Shown: positions 45,256-57,541, counted from the stretch's first letter. The stretch is 64,000 bases of DNA from Peronospora farinosa (GCA_947646735.1 CANTFK010000633.1:124001-188000), one strand, 5' to 3'. Program-made: numbers and translations. Notes: generated by a model from the letters alone, not told the origin.

Positions 45256-46727
45256 GAACAGAAAAAAGCAATCTAGGTCACTTACATATCAGGATTATAT
45301 AAAGTCAATCTTACATTACTCTGATATATTATAATATTTCTGATTATCTCGTACGTTTGTGGAGCATGTCTTGTTTGGTTGGCAATACAATAACTGAACG
45401 ATAGACACAAAAAAGTAGGTAGGTATCATACATTTTCATAATGGGTAAACAGAATCACTCCGTTTTTGTAATGGGCTGCTGCTGTCGGTGTGGTAAAGTG
45501 TAATAGGCGTTATTGTTCGAACAAATTCTATTGAGACCAGCTGCACCGAACCGTTGGTGTAGTTTTGAGATAGTGAGTGGTTTGGAGGAAGAATTGTAGC
45601 ACCGGCACCTGATATGTTGACCGATTCGCATGAAGAGCACAGATTTGTATTAGAACCACAAAAGTCCCTTTACCAAGAATTTGAATACTATCTATTAGCA
45701 AAGACGACAATATGTCTGAAGTTACATCCTGTGCACACTGTCTTCTACATTAGCCTGGCAGCATCTCTTATACATTCATGTTTAACATGCATTTATAAGA
45801 GACACTGTCAGGCAAGAACGGTCCACCGAAAATCAATCCCTGGCTTTTAATAATTCCCAGTTCGACAAATGGCGGACGCAAAGGAGTGACGTAGCCGTCA
45901 TTATCTGTCACCGTGCTTGCGCTCTTGGGTGCTTCTGTCTCGTCTCATCAATCTGAGCAAGCATTCCTTTAGCAAACATGGTGTTCATCTCTTGCTCCAA
46001 CCTGTATACCAGTTATCGTCCTCATCGCTTCTGCAAAGCTTTTGGAATCTTGGTCGTTGAGGAATGCAAAATTTGCGTTGCGTAGTGGCTTTCTCCACTT
46101 CCTCTTCTTTATAATCTTCCATCCCTCGTGGCGATCGAAAAAAAGTCTGACTGGCAACGATCTATGACAATGCAGTTTATGATTCCTTAGCGTAGAGTGG
46201 AAGGACCTCTCTAAACAATCACTTTTGCTTTTCTCAATGGGCTAGCTTATATCATTTTATAATGACCAACGTAAGAGTTACGTGTGGGACAATTTATACT
46301 CTGTTTTCGCGCTTAATTTGAAATACTTGCTTACAAAATGGACCTGTATAGAGATATAAGACATTGCTATTTGAAAGCCTTGGCATTGTGAGGGCACTGC
46401 TTTGATACTAAAAGGTCTACAAGTTGCAAGATTAAAGTTCAATGCAGCTTCAACTAAAACTAGACGTTTAATACATCGACTTTGAGCATTCAATATCTTT
46501 TCAGAAGTAAAAAGCTATTGAAAAAACAAAACCTACACCTGAAATATCTCATGATCTGTCCAACAACATCACCCCCGTTTGAATCAAACCAAACTCAATT
46601 TCCAACCCGTGACTTGTAAGTCGTCCAGCAATTTTCTCCAGCTTGTTGTTCAGAGCATACTACGTCGCACGTTCGTATTGACTAGCTTGTTGAATAGCCT
46701 CGTCCAAACACTCGTTTGTAGTTCCTC
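45256..46727. other. 1.5 kb without a recognisable gene
   Basis: AT-rich. The left part should contain the P450 reductase promoter. A short plus-strand frame at 45614-45850 has a weak likeness to the end of a Gypsy integrase (LHPVHTVFYISLAAS). A 62-residue minus frame at 46157-45969 is not recognised. Confidence 0.35.
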
Positions 46728-47807
46728 TTACTGACCATCGTCGTTTCGTAGGCGGTTTTTCGGCGCTGGTGCTTTGCCGTCGTTTCGCTGGCGCTTTCTC
46801 GTCACCGGTGCTTCGCCTTCCTTCAATATTTGATGAAACGACCTCTCTATATATCCGGCACGTTTATTCCCGATTTCACTTTTAGCAGTACTGAACCAAT
46901 TACGTAGAATGTCGCCGTCATAGTGCGTCATCAGCACTTGGAGTGCTAGCTTTGCTTTTGATATTGCTTTGTTGCCGTTTTTTACTTGCGTATTTCTCAG
47001 AATTTGCTTTCTTGACCATATACGAGGTCCACGTGTCCCACAGTGGGCTTTCAAACACAAGGATGCCTGCTTTTTTAAGCCCAAGACGCTTGAAAACATC
47101 GTCACCACTATACTCTTGCTTAAGCCAGACGTCCATCTGATGATTCGCTAGTAATGTTGCCGTTTCCTTCGCATCTTTGTTGTTTTGCGCCACAAGAAGC
47201 TGTTCTGCTAGCACTGGTTCAGTGTAAAGCTTCGATAACTCATCGAACAACGGCGGAATTGGGGATTGATTCGCCCTTAGGCGCGGATATTGTTTGATCC
47301 AGGTTTGGAGTAACGGACTCGCCAAAATTCGGTTACATCAACCTTGTTAGCGAGTAACAGGTTAAACACGTCCTTATCAGAATTTTCAGAAGTCCACTTC
47401 CGCAACAGAGCAATTTTCAAATCATCGATAATACTCTCCGTAGCTGGGTCGTTCTTTGCGGCCGCTAGCTTGCTGATCACACCATTCTCAGCTAGAAGGT
47501 TTGAAATCTTGGCAGCTTCTTGATTCTCTCCCAAACCCAATTGCCCCATAGGGATGGTCTCCCCGAACCCTTCAATACTTTCGGGCAGAGCCGGGAGGTT
47601 TAAATCAAAAGAATGCATTCTTTCTTCGTCACCGCCGTTAGTTTCCTCTGAGCGTGGCCTCAGTTGTCGTTTCTCTCGCGCGTTATGCTGCGAAGCGGCG
47701 ATCATTTTTCCCATAGTCTGTGGACCCCATGTCAGCACAGCAACCATTGCTAGCACCACGTACCAGAGCAGGGACTTTAGCTTGTTAATCGTACAGACCA
47801 ATCTCAA
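46728..47807 (-). pseudogene. RXLR-dEER effector of the LWY type, broken by two frameshifts
   Basis: From ATG 47807: a basic-hydrophobic secretion signal (residues about 1-28, core LLWYVVLAMVAVLTW), the host-targeting motif RQLR at 47-50 and DEER at 60-63, then an alpha-helical domain with LWY-like units (LLLANKVDV, LLQTWIKQY, VFKRLGL, LWDTWTSYM, LALQVLMTHYDGDILRNWF). The reading frame changes near 47320-47290 and again near 47000-46960; the three frames together make one coherent effector-like protein. The C-terminal frame ends in basic KRQRND / KNRLRND stretches. RXLR effectors are secreted by oomycete plant pathogens and act inside host cells. As it stands the gene makes only the first 176 residues. 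No target can be inferred. Confidence 0.8.
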
Positions 47808-48003
47808 TAAAAGGAATCTAAAAACTAAAGATCTGGAAGTGAATCACAAAGACACGACTCCAATAGCTCAGATTTTCTAAATCAGTATATGAGAAATCAG
47901 AGTATTCCTAAATTATAAATCTAAATTCTTAATTGATTTGGTATTCAAATAATTAATTGATCGTGCATACATAAGCGCGACCTTCGACGTCTCTTGGCAC
48001 GTC

Positions 48004-51000
48004 ATGGAGCGTGTCCACGTGTTTGTCCGTTTGCAAAATGAATCTTTATCATCTTCTACTATTGGCATTAGTCGTACAAGCGCCACTTCCGTCCGCTTAG
48101 AGCACAGTGAGATGTCTCCGGGTGTAGCCAATCTCACTTTTAAACAGGTTTTCGATGTAGATGACAGCAATTTTCACGTGTTTCAAACAAGTTTGACGGT
48201 TGCCGTAGACTCTGTATGGAATGGCAAAGCTGTTACATTGATAGCCACAGGTCCAAGGAGTTCAGACACGTCGTTTGCGTGTCATGGCGACCTGAAGAAG
48301 TCCATTAACAACCAAAAGGCGGAACCGGGTCTTATTATTCTGGCAATACGTCGACTATTTAGCAAATTAGAGGTGAATTTCAAGAAAAAAGAACAGTACA
48401 ACGTGTTCTTGAGCTGCTGGGGCATCAGACGAAGCGAAACCAGCAAAAATGACATTCTTACGAACCTTTTAATGTCGGAGACAGGCGTCATCATGAAAAT
48501 AGAAAAGAACATTGAGGAAGTTCTTGTAGAGAATGGGGTGATGGTGTCGACGTCTACTGAAGCAGAACATTTGTATTCAAGAGCATTGGAGAGAATAAAG
48601 GAGACAGAGAATCAGGACTTTCTGTTTGTGCTACATGTAGAGACTCTATTGCCAAGTGGAGAGACAAGACGAGGACGTCTTCTTGTTGCCAATATTCATG
48701 AAGGTTTTATTAATGAACGACACGGGGAAGAATTAACGTTGCAAAAAGAGGATGGACAGCAAAAGAGTTTGAAGACACAATTGTCGAAGAATGAAGTGTT
48801 GAGCACAGGTTTCAGATCGTTCATAGAACAATCAAGCTCGACATACCTACTTGTCGCCATTCCAACGCCAGCACAATATCAGCAGCAAGTAGGCGCAATT
48901 AGATAAGCTACTGACTTTGTATGCATTGTCTAATGGGATCTTTTGTCCATGTGCAATCTAGGCAATCCAGTCACTTCTGTACGCGTGCAACGCACAAGAA
49001 ATCAAAAGCTTAAGTTCAAGAAACAGTTCGTCAGCGTTTGGTGAGAGAAGTCGTTCGTATCAGTTCTTCGATACTCAACCTCGATCATTACAGCAAACAG
49101 AGAATGAAAAAGCAGGTTTTTGTCGCAAGGAAAGTGCCGTATCTGGGGCTCTGTTCTATCAAGCTTTCCCACCAGACGGATCAACTGCTCCCATTGTCAC
49201 CATGCCGTCTCCACCTACCTCACCACCGGTGTAAGTACGCGCACCTACGCACCTACCTATGCTACTCTGTAGAGTGCGTTTGAAGCAACTGTTATCGTTG
49301 TTTGGCTCGTTGCTCATTAGGTCTACCACGTCAAGCGATCCTACGCATGAGTTATCGTTCACGTACTCGTCACAACAAGAAGAAAATCTGACTGTGTCAC
49401 CACGTTGCAGCCCAAGTACAAGCTGTGGAAGTGAAGATTTTGAAAAGGAGTCGGTTGTATCGATGCGACTGCGAAAGGCTTATAATCTCGCTAAAGCTGC
49501 CACGAGCTCACATCGGATAAGTGCTGCCTTTGATTCAATCTCATCGGACGGGGTAGTTTCTGATACCGCGGCGGATGAGTTACTGAAACATATCCCGCGT
49601 GACGCACGGCATCGCTTAACTTGGCAAGACAACTTTAGCCGAATTCGCGCACTTCAACTTGACCCCACCCGCGCTTTGGTGCACGACATCTTAATCAAAG
49701 ACAAGTGTGTGGACCGAATTTCGCGACTGAGTCAAAACATGACCTGTCGAGTGGCGGAACTCGAGCAACAGCTACATGAAACTCTGACAGCGCAACACGC
49801 GGCTAGAACCCAGCTACGAAACTCCCATATAAAGTTTGATGACATTGGACGCGAGGTAGCTCGTTTGCAAGAGGAAGTTAAAGCACTGGAAACTAGACAA
49901 CAGGTTTTGACTGATAATGGTGACGTTCAATCGTCAGAAATAGATCGAGCAATGCTACACATGTTGTCCGCACGCCTTGACGAGGCAATGATGCAGACCA
50001 AAGACGTAATTGCGTTTAAAGACGGCGTTATTCGCTCACTTGAGGAACGACTCCAGCTTGCAAGTAAGCGCGGGGCAGACGCGGTGACAATGCTAAAAGA
50101 AGAAAGGGGCCAATTCGAACGTGAAAAGGCTCAACTCGTCGTTCAGCTACAGCAGAGTAACGAAAAGAGTAAGGGCAGCACCGACGAGGTCTTGAGACTA
50201 CAGGCTGAGAATGTGGCTATCCAGCAGCAAAAGGCACAATTGACGGTCAAATTGGAAACAGCTCGATTAAAGTGGACACAAGAAGCTTGCGATCGTGAAG
50301 AGCGAGCAGAGCAGAGATGTGCAGAGCAAGTTTCCCGAGCTGAACAGCAGCTAGGCCAAGCCACTGCCGCGATGCAACACCAAATGGCTGAATTTCGTGA
50401 TGAGCTCGACGCGCGAATGACGAGGCAGCGGGTAGCTACACAGGTGGCGTGTAAAGCTGGTGAATTGAAGAAGGATCAGCTGGAACGTGAGTTGCAACGT
50501 ATGAAATTAAAGTTGGCCAAGCAAAAAGTCAAGATGGAAAAGAAATCACGCGCGTTGGTGGCGACCGCTTGCAAGCAGTATGAACAGCCTGTGGCGCTTT
50601 TGGAACGTAAACTTAACGACCAATCGGCTCGCATTGATACCATGCTGGAGCGCGAGCAGGTCACATTGAGACGGGCCAGAAAAACTGAGAAAACTATTGA
50701 AGGATGGCAGATTGAAACACAGCAACTGCAGGAATCAATTACTGAGCTAGATCGGGAACGAAACGCTTTGAAAGGCCTCTGCAAAGAGCTCAAGACCGAT
50801 AATGAGGCACTTAAAGGTGAGCTTGAGCGCCGATTACTCGAGATGGAACAATCAGTAGCTCAACAGATTATCACAGCTGAGACACGGATACATGAGGAGC
50901 GAGACGAGCAAGTGAAAAACATAGTGAAACAACACAACCTCGAGATAAGCCGATTAAGGGCTGCAACAAGGAAACAAGAAACATTGAAATCCAAGATGGT

Positions 51001-51484
51001 CCAACTGGTACATCAGCAATTATCGTCAACGGTGTCGTCGCAGATACCTTCAGCAGAAGATGATTTATTGTTTTCAAACAGCTGCGAGCAACGGAGTATT
51101 GAGGAACTTGACGCTGGAATCAGCGGCTCAAAAGAGCGGCTGTATAAGCGCGGAGGGCAACGAAGAAAAGCTGACAACTCCTCGCGATCGTCATCTTCTT
51201 CTCCACCTACCAAGAACGCTTTATCCTTACAGAGAGCGCTTGCACACAAGGAAGAGGAAGTTAGAGAGTTGTCGGCACGACAGAAACAACTCTTAACGGC
51301 ATTAGCGACGGCCAATGAGCAAGAAACATTAGCCAAAAAGCAGATCCACGAAACCGAGGCAAAACGTCAACGTGAGCTGGTCCGGTACGAAGAGTTGCTT
51401 CAACAACTCAATTGCGTAAAACAGGAAAATTGGAACCTCAATCTTGCTCTCCATGTAACAGAAGCGGCAACATGCAGCAGTTAA
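48004..51484 (+). CDS. Kinesin-like protein with degenerate motor and long coiled coil
   Basis: Three exons: 48004-48888, 48962-49230, 49273-51484 (introns 73 and 42 nt), 1121 residues. The first about 330 residues follow the kinesin motor fold: MERVHVFVRLQ (strand 1), FKQVFDVDDSNFHVFQTSL, then VWNGKAVTLIATG where the P-loop should be, PGLIILAIRRLFSKL, EAEHLYSRALERIK, FLFVLHVE and AIQSLLYACNAQ. The P-loop GxxxxGKT, switch I SSRSH and switch II DLAGSE are all absent, so ATP hydrolysis is unlikely. From about residue 400 the protein is an almost unbroken coiled coil (RVAELEQQLHETLTAQ, LERKLNDQSARIDTML). The second intron is unusually short. A structural microtubule or flagellar/basal-body role is conceivable, but this is inference. 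Confidence 0.7.
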
Positions 51485-51873
51485 GAAATCCAGCTTAACC
51501 ATTTTGGTGTGTCTTTGCTTGTCGTGTAGTATTTTTATACTGCGCAAACATCTCAAAACAGTTTGCCTTCATCAAGGAGCATGACAAGATTATATAAGCC
51601 AAGTGGACCTTCATGTGCGACTCGATCGAAGACGTGAACTTACGATTATTTCGTGCAGCAAGGCGACCAACTGACTGACTAACTGGCTGACTCGTAATGA
51701 CTGAAAATGTGACTGCCATCACAACAGTTGACTCGATTCTATACACGATGAAGAAATCCATACGAAGCTTTTGTAGCTGCGCTTGACGTCCATAGACATC
51801 CATTTTGCGATATCCGCTCTGTAAGACTCTATTCAACCGTGTGGATTACTTACCTTTCGTACGTTACAGCTCA
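51485..51873. other. Convergent 3' region
   Basis: Lies between the 3' ends of the kinesin-like gene (plus) and the MYND gene (minus). Contains a short run of ACTGACTGACTAACTGGCTGACT-like CTGA repeats around 51668-51695. No gene is seen. Confidence 0.5.
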
Positions 51874-52957
51874 CTACTTTGCGCTGATCTGGTCAGGCGT
51901 TTTGCAACACAGTCGTTTATGCAAACTCCATGCGGCTTTCTGACAATCACGCGAGCAATACGCGGCATCACGGCATCTCGCACACCTTGACAACTTCTCA
52001 CATGGTGTATGGCATTGATCACACGTCTTGCCCTTCATCTCCTTGAACCAGAACATAGTATCGTCCTCACTGGGATGTGTCACTCCCTTTGGATCATCTT
52101 CATCATGGCAGAAAACACTCTCACATGGAGCATAAAACTCCCATTTCTCGGTGTGGTGCATGAGGTTTTGGCCTATACATCCAAATCTGCTCATCAACGA
52201 GTCTAACTTCCACGTTTTCTCTTCCTTAAACTCGTTACTCAAATTTTCTGCACTCTTGGGCACAAACTCGACTGCAAAGTGTGCTACGGATCCGTAATTT
52301 GCCTCCCGAGCAATAGGAGCAAATTCCTGCGAGATGGCAAAATCACTAAGACTTCGCATATGTTCATCCTCTTCTGTCTTAGGAAGTGAGAGGAAATCTG
52401 CATCACCCATTAAAAAACAAAACATGGGCATCTCATTTGGTTCTCGATTTTTTGAATGCTCCACGACATTTTGAAAAGTTTTGTATTGACTCTCCCCGTC
52501 ATTGCGTTGCTCTCCAGGAGGAGCCACATACACAAATACCAAATCTGCAGCCAATGGATCGTCCACTGTTTCGTATTCCATCAGGTCACAAGCTTCCAAC
52601 AGTCTCTTTTGAAATTCTGGAAACCCATTAGACTCAATAAAGACCTTCAATCTTGATAAGAAAGTCACGTCCGAGTGTTTCCTATGATTATAAGTTGCAA
52701 TCCATGTTGCGTAGAGGTACAAAAGACGACAACCAATGCCAGTAATGCGATGTTTTACGTTTAGAAATTCACCTTCTTTCCTATAGGGTTTTTAAAGACG
52801 TTATTGACATGGAAAGAACGATATTTTATTATACATACAAAAGAGACACGTACCAAGCATAATCATAGCGCATAAACATCTTGGAAGCTACAAGACGTTC
52901 ACGCCATGGCTGCAAGGCAGAGACTGGAGCTAAAAGAAGAGGTCTTGGATCATCCAT
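51874..52957 (-). CDS. MYND zinc-finger protein of unknown function
   Basis: Two exons, 52957-52854 and 52780-51874, joined by a 73-nt intron; 336 residues. The first exon (MDDPRPLLLAPVSALQPW...) joins in frame to WKEGEFLNVKHRITGIG. The C-terminus has a complete MYND finger at about residues 288-326: CDQCHTPCEKLSRCARCRD then YCSRDCQKAAW and HKRLC, with the CxxC, CxxC, CxxxC and HxxxC ligand pairs. The middle part (LVFVYVAPPGEQ, FCFLMGDADFLSLP) is not recognised. MYND fingers bind proline-rich peptides in partner proteins. It is divergent from the gene at 53322. Confidence 0.75.
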
Positions 52958-53321
52958 TATTGATTTTTGGAATGTTTATTTTAGAAAAAACGGATAGGTT
53001 TAGGTTATTTTTAGAGGGTTTTTTTAAGCAATACTGCATGTAGTGGACAGGTTCTTCGCGATTGTTCGAGAAGATTTTCGAAAGTGTTTCGAAGAGGGTG
53101 AAAAGATACTTGGTTTTCGTATGATGATGTCTCACGTGCTTTTAAACAAAACGAGACAAAAGAGCAGACCTTTCTGATTATGACATCTTTTATTATGCAA
53201 TACCATCATACGAAGACGTCGCCCCTCCTTCCTCTTTTCCAGTCGTTTGTTTCATTCCTGTTTGTCATAATTGAATTTTAGCTACAAGTCTCACGGTTCC
53301 ACTAAAATAGAATTCTAAATA
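52958..53321. promoter_or_regulatory. Divergent intergenic region
   Basis: 364 bp between the MYND gene (minus) and the acidic-protein gene (plus). Two copies of the word CATACGAAGACG / CATACGAAAACC occur on opposite strands around 53115 and 53210 with CATCATACGA in common; no known element is identified. Confidence 0.4.
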
Positions 53322-53975
53322 ATGAGAAGTTCTCAGAAAGGAGGTCTATGTACCTATGGCCTTAACAATCAAGCTGGGTATCTATTTGAACGCAATCAGG
53401 AAACGTTACGTCAACGTAATATTGGTCGTGCTCGAGGTATTACAGGAACGCCACTAAAAAGGACCCGTGACCGTGACAGTGATAGTGATGAAGACACACA
53501 TCGGTATCCGAGGTCGCGTCCAGAGCGACGTGTGGTCCTGGACGGGCTAAAGCGGATGCGGGTCTCGTCACCTACTGAGTCCGAGTCACTTAATAGTGAC
53601 GTGGACTTGGACATGACAGATGAAGAGGCCGTTACGCCTCGAACGACTTGGCGAGCAAACAAAGCTCTTGTCCCAGTAACAAGCAACAAGAAATCATTGC
53701 AATTTACAACACCAAGTGCAGCTCAGAACTGGAAGATGATGCATCAACAGGTGTCGGGCCAGTCGATGGATATTCCAAACGATGATTCATGTCGAGTTAT
53801 GGTGGTTTTTAACCCGTCCAAGTCAATATCCTTGTCACCTCATCCACGAATTCAACTGGTCGAAGATAGGGAACTTGACACTGCCACATCGTCAGAAAGT
53901 GAGGACGACCGTAGTGTCCGATTTGAAGAATTATCGTCTGATAATGACGAGCCCGTGGACATGGACATTGACTGA
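53322..53975 (+). CDS. Unknown acidic, disordered protein
   Basis: A single open frame of 217 residues. The start (MRSSQKGGLCTYGLNNQAGY) is followed by an arginine-rich stretch (RTRDRDSDSDEDTHRYPRSR) and a long Ser/Asp/Glu-rich C-terminus ending DEPVDMDID. A possible bipartite nuclear signal (RPERR...LKRMR) is present. Codon use and length favour a real gene, but no domain is recognised. A Ser/Asp-rich nuclear protein is the most that can be said. Confidence 0.55.
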   Translation: MRSSQKGGLCTYGLNNQAGYLFERNQETLRQRNIGRARGITGTPLKRTRDRDSDSDEDTHRYPRSRPERRVVLDGLKRMRVSSPTESESLNSDVDLDMTDEEAVTPRTTWRANKALVPVTSNKKSLQFTTPSAAQNWKMMHQQVSGQSMDIPNDDSCRVMVVFNPSKSISLSPHPRIQLVEDRELDTATSSESEDDRSVRFEELSSDNDEPVDMDID

Positions 53976-54268
53976 AGATATCTCAAGTAACACTTACTTT
54001 GGAATCCGACCTCGGACCTGCTTATTTAGCGCCGGTCTTCAAAATTTGCAGTAATTCATCAAGGCTTTTTTTTATTTAGTAACTTTTACTTTATGAGCAG
54101 CAGCACCCACGCACGCAGCTCTAAAAAACACGATCGTATTCTAAAAAACCCAATTTTATCGTCACATTTGATTCTACAAAATTACAATCACCCATCCCTC
54201 TTAAAAGTAATACTTTCTAAAAAGACCTACAATTCCACGATCCAATCCGATACCTCGACTCGAGCTCA

Positions 54269-56261
54269 ATGTCGCGCTTGTTGCTGCATTCTTTACGTTC
54301 CTCACATGCGGTAGCAGTTTGTGCTGTTGCTAGTAGTGTCACTTTTACCTTTCTACACCCCATTGTTCATTTAGAATCCGTCCCTTTTGACAAACCGACG
54401 TTTTCGGAACGCACCATAGGCAATTATGAAAATCGTTTACGCAAATTTAGTTCCCCCGAACGTGTATTTGAGTATTTTTCCAGTGTAGAAATTGAAAAGC
54501 AATATTTTATGACTCGGAACGACTTGGCACGGGCCGTGACACCCTATACGTATCGTCACGGTGCCCCTTTATCGTCCAAGAATCCAAAATTTAATTTTAA
54601 AGCAAGTGGTGACAAGAATTCAAAAGAGGTGGCGGAGGAATATCTGCGACGTGTGCAGAAGCTTCTGATCGACAAGGAAAATGTCACCCGGACACAGGTG
54701 GATGAGCTATTGGCATTCCGTGACGAACAGCATGTGGACTTTGAGACACATGTCAAGACATTGAGGGCGTTGCAGATTACCAACGTCGAGTTTGATCAGT
54801 TTATCGAGCTGCATGGAGGTCCATCACGTACCAAAACGTTCTTTGATTTGGTCGATGCAGACGGTGATGGACTCATCTCATACCCTGAGTACAGCTTTTT
54901 CTGCACGTTGCTTGCAAGTAAGTTGATCAAATCAAGGGATTGTGCCAATAGCGTGTGGTTTACTGACTAGTGTTACAATGTTGACTCGTTGTATCAGTCC
55001 CGGAGCGGCAGTTTGAGTTGGCATTTAAGATGTTTGACACGGACGAAAATGGACGACTGGACCATCACGAGTTTAAACAGGTTAAAAGGTGGTTGTAGTG
55101 ATGGAGAGGGTGGTTCTAGAGGTTGTTGAGGTGTTTTTGTGCGTGTACAATTTGTAGATCATGAACTTGATGCGATTACGTACGCCTGCGGGGCGTCAAG
55201 ACCGTTCACTGCATGACGAGGTGCCTATATTCAAACACCTGTTTGGCGAGCTCTCCACAAAGTCAATTTCTTACGACGAGTTCTGCGCGTTCCGCCGCGA
55301 TCTGAAGCAAGAGATTATGCGCATTCAGATATCCTTTTCATCTCTTGTGCCTGTTACTGAAGTTTTTCTTTTCGATAAAAAGCGGTTGTGTTGTAGTTTT
55401 CCTTAACGTTTGTTTACTTCGAGCAGTATGATGTGGATGGTGACAGGACTCTTTCACCACGGGAGTTTGGCATGTTTTTAGTGTCACACGTTGACCAGGT
55501 TTGATGTTGGCGGTGTTTGATATGAAGGAGATAGGTACGGAAAGCTAACAGTTCGATGCGTCATTCTTGTTTGACTCTTACAGCGTCACATTGAAATGTG
55601 GGTTGAGCGTGTGGACAAGCTGCAAGAACTGAAGGTGCATTGACCATTATATGTGCACTACTAAGCTCAATCCAAGCTAATGTCTTTGTCTCCTATATGA
55701 AGGGCCACATTACGGAGCAAGAGTTTATGGATTTCAATGTTTTCCTCGAGCACCTGGATGAGCTGGAGGTAGCCATGGGTCTTGTAATGCAAGCGCATGG
55801 TGTAAACAAAGGTATGCAGTTTTGCAATCGAATTTGCGTGTTTGTAAAGCAAATTGACTGAATTTTGTATGCAGCGCAATTCCAGCGCGCTACGAAGGCA
55901 GCGGTTTGCGGAAGTACACACACCAAGCCAGTGACCCCTTTGCAAATCGACATCCTCTTTGCTCTGTTCGACCTAGACGGTAAGAAGCCCCCCCCAGTCA
56001 TGGTTTTATCATTCTGTGCATTGTTAATCTAACTGTGGTGATGCTTACCTGGTGGTGTAAGGCGATGGACATCTATCCACAAAGGAGTTTATAGAGGTTA
56101 TGCAGACACGCAAAGACAGCGGATTCAATGAGGTATGTCAAGTGGTGCTTGACAATTCTAAGTAGGTGTTACTGACACGGGACGATTGATGTTAGCCTCG
56201 CGACACGGGTGCCTTTAACTTTATCAAGCGCGTCAAGGAGTGCATTGCATGCGTCTTGTAA
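54269..56261 (+). CDS. MICU: Mitochondrial calcium uptake protein (MICU, EF-hand gatekeeper)
   Basis: Nine exons: 54269-54917, 54998-55080, 55158-55328, 55418-55498, 55584-55634, 55703-55811, 55875-55979, 56062-56132, 56196-56261; frame kept throughout, 461 residues (animal MICU1 is 476). The N-terminus is a likely mitochondrial presequence (MSRLLLHSLRSSHAVAV). Residues 40-100 match the MICU polybasic/dimer region (NYENRLRKFSSPERVFEYFSS). EF-hands: DLVDADGDGLISYPEY, a degenerate-looking MFDTDENGRLDHHEF, FEQYDVDGDRTLSPREF, and the C-terminal DLDGDGHLSTKEF. MICU sits on the MCU calcium channel in the intermembrane space and opens it above a calcium threshold. Intron 3 is an AT-AC intron. The last codon lies on a GTAAGT donor-like site, so a further exon is possible. 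Confidence 0.9.
55329..55417 (+). other. U12-type AT-AC intron in MICU
   Basis: 89 nt. It begins ATATCCTTTT at 55329 (U12 donor consensus), has the branch-point box TTCCTTAAC at 55399-55407, and ends TTTAC at 55417, 11 nt after the branch-point A. Removing it joins EIMRIQ to FEQYDVDGDRTLS in frame and completes an EF-hand. No GT-AG alternative keeps both frame and the EF-hand. Confidence 0.9.
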
Positions 56262-57533
56262 GTACAAAACTAGTCGTGGCGTCTTCTTTTGTTGCATCGG
56301 AACGACAATCCGAATACATGTATCAGCTCTTTGTCAATATCCGGAATACGAATCGAACGAAACTTGGATGTTTGCAGCTGCTTCTTGCTTGTCTTTCTTC
56401 CCATCAGTAGTGCGGACGATGGTGCTCAGGTTGCTCACCTCAAGCCATTGAAGTTTGCTGCAATGGTTCATGAAGTATGGTATGACAGCTGTAAATGATA
56501 AGTGGACACGAAGTCTAACAAACTCATAACAGTCCGCTAGGTTCTGGACTCAGCTGCAGTCGCCATTGCACTACCGATGACTTGAATATCCTTCAGGGTC
56601 GTCATCTCCATTTTCGTTTGCAAGAAGCTGTTCCGCTCGTGCAAATTCCCGTCTCGTAGATTTTCTAGAGCACATTAAGTTTCTTCGCGAGAGCTAAGGC
56701 TACATGTATATTTGTTGTGGAAGAACGATACAAAGACCATGAGATCATTTCGTTTGTGTTGATGCGAAGACCGTCAAGTATTTCGATCTTCTTGTTGCCG
56801 ATGGAGGTGCCAGTTGTACGGCCAGGAAGCGTGCATCACTTGGTAGAACAGATCTCGGTCAGTTAAAAGCTGCAAGAATAAGAGATTACCTCCGCGCTGA
56901 TAATAGTATGAGCTCGTAAATGGGAGGAGATTTTACACCGGAATGTGAATGCCCCATGACGTTAGTCGAATCTGTTGACGTTCAAAAGACTTGTGTCTGT
57001 TGGTTAGTAATATCACTTACTCATTCCCAATAACGTCGCTCATTCCGCCACTAAACATTATCTTGCTGCATACTCGTCGTAGTCCAATCGTCGCAGAAAG
57101 TATCATTCTTTTTTTGCTATAATCCGGCAAAGACCGCGCTTTCTTCGAACCAATGTACGTATCGAATGGTAAGTATTCCTGCTCTTGACCAAGCTGCATC
57201 TCGCCCAAAGCGGCGTGAAAGGACACGCTGTGTCGGCCTATAAGGCTTTAATAAAATGGTGTAGCAACAAAAAAGTCGTTGTTACGTCCAATATTACTGA
57301 AGTAAGCCATTCACATCCGTGACCATGACAATGTAGCCATTCTTATGATTTTATGTGTTGTCACGTGGTGAGCAAGACGCCTCTCTTTGCGTGGCAAGGG
57401 TACCACAAGATAACAGACTAAAGAATATTCACAAGGGCCTAAAAATTGCAGTAGAATTCAGTCAGCTCTATCGACAACATTACGGTGTCGTCCAATTGTC
57501 GTCGCTTCTTCAAGTACTGATACTTGTCCCACG
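56262..57533. other. 1.3 kb without a recognisable gene
   Basis: Short frames only, e.g. 57226-57017 minus (69 residues, LGQEQEYLPFDTYIGSKKARS) and 57355-57540 plus, neither recognised. The plus frame at 57355 is the sequence into which the hAT element at 57542 inserted; with the element and one target copy removed the flanks are continuous. Confidence 0.35.
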
Positions 57534-57541
57534 GTCTCGGC

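Noticed and set aside
45614..45850. Plus-strand frame with weak similarity to a Gypsy integrase end
   Set aside because: Only a short stretch (HPVHTVFYISL) is suggestive; no neighbouring retroelement domains.
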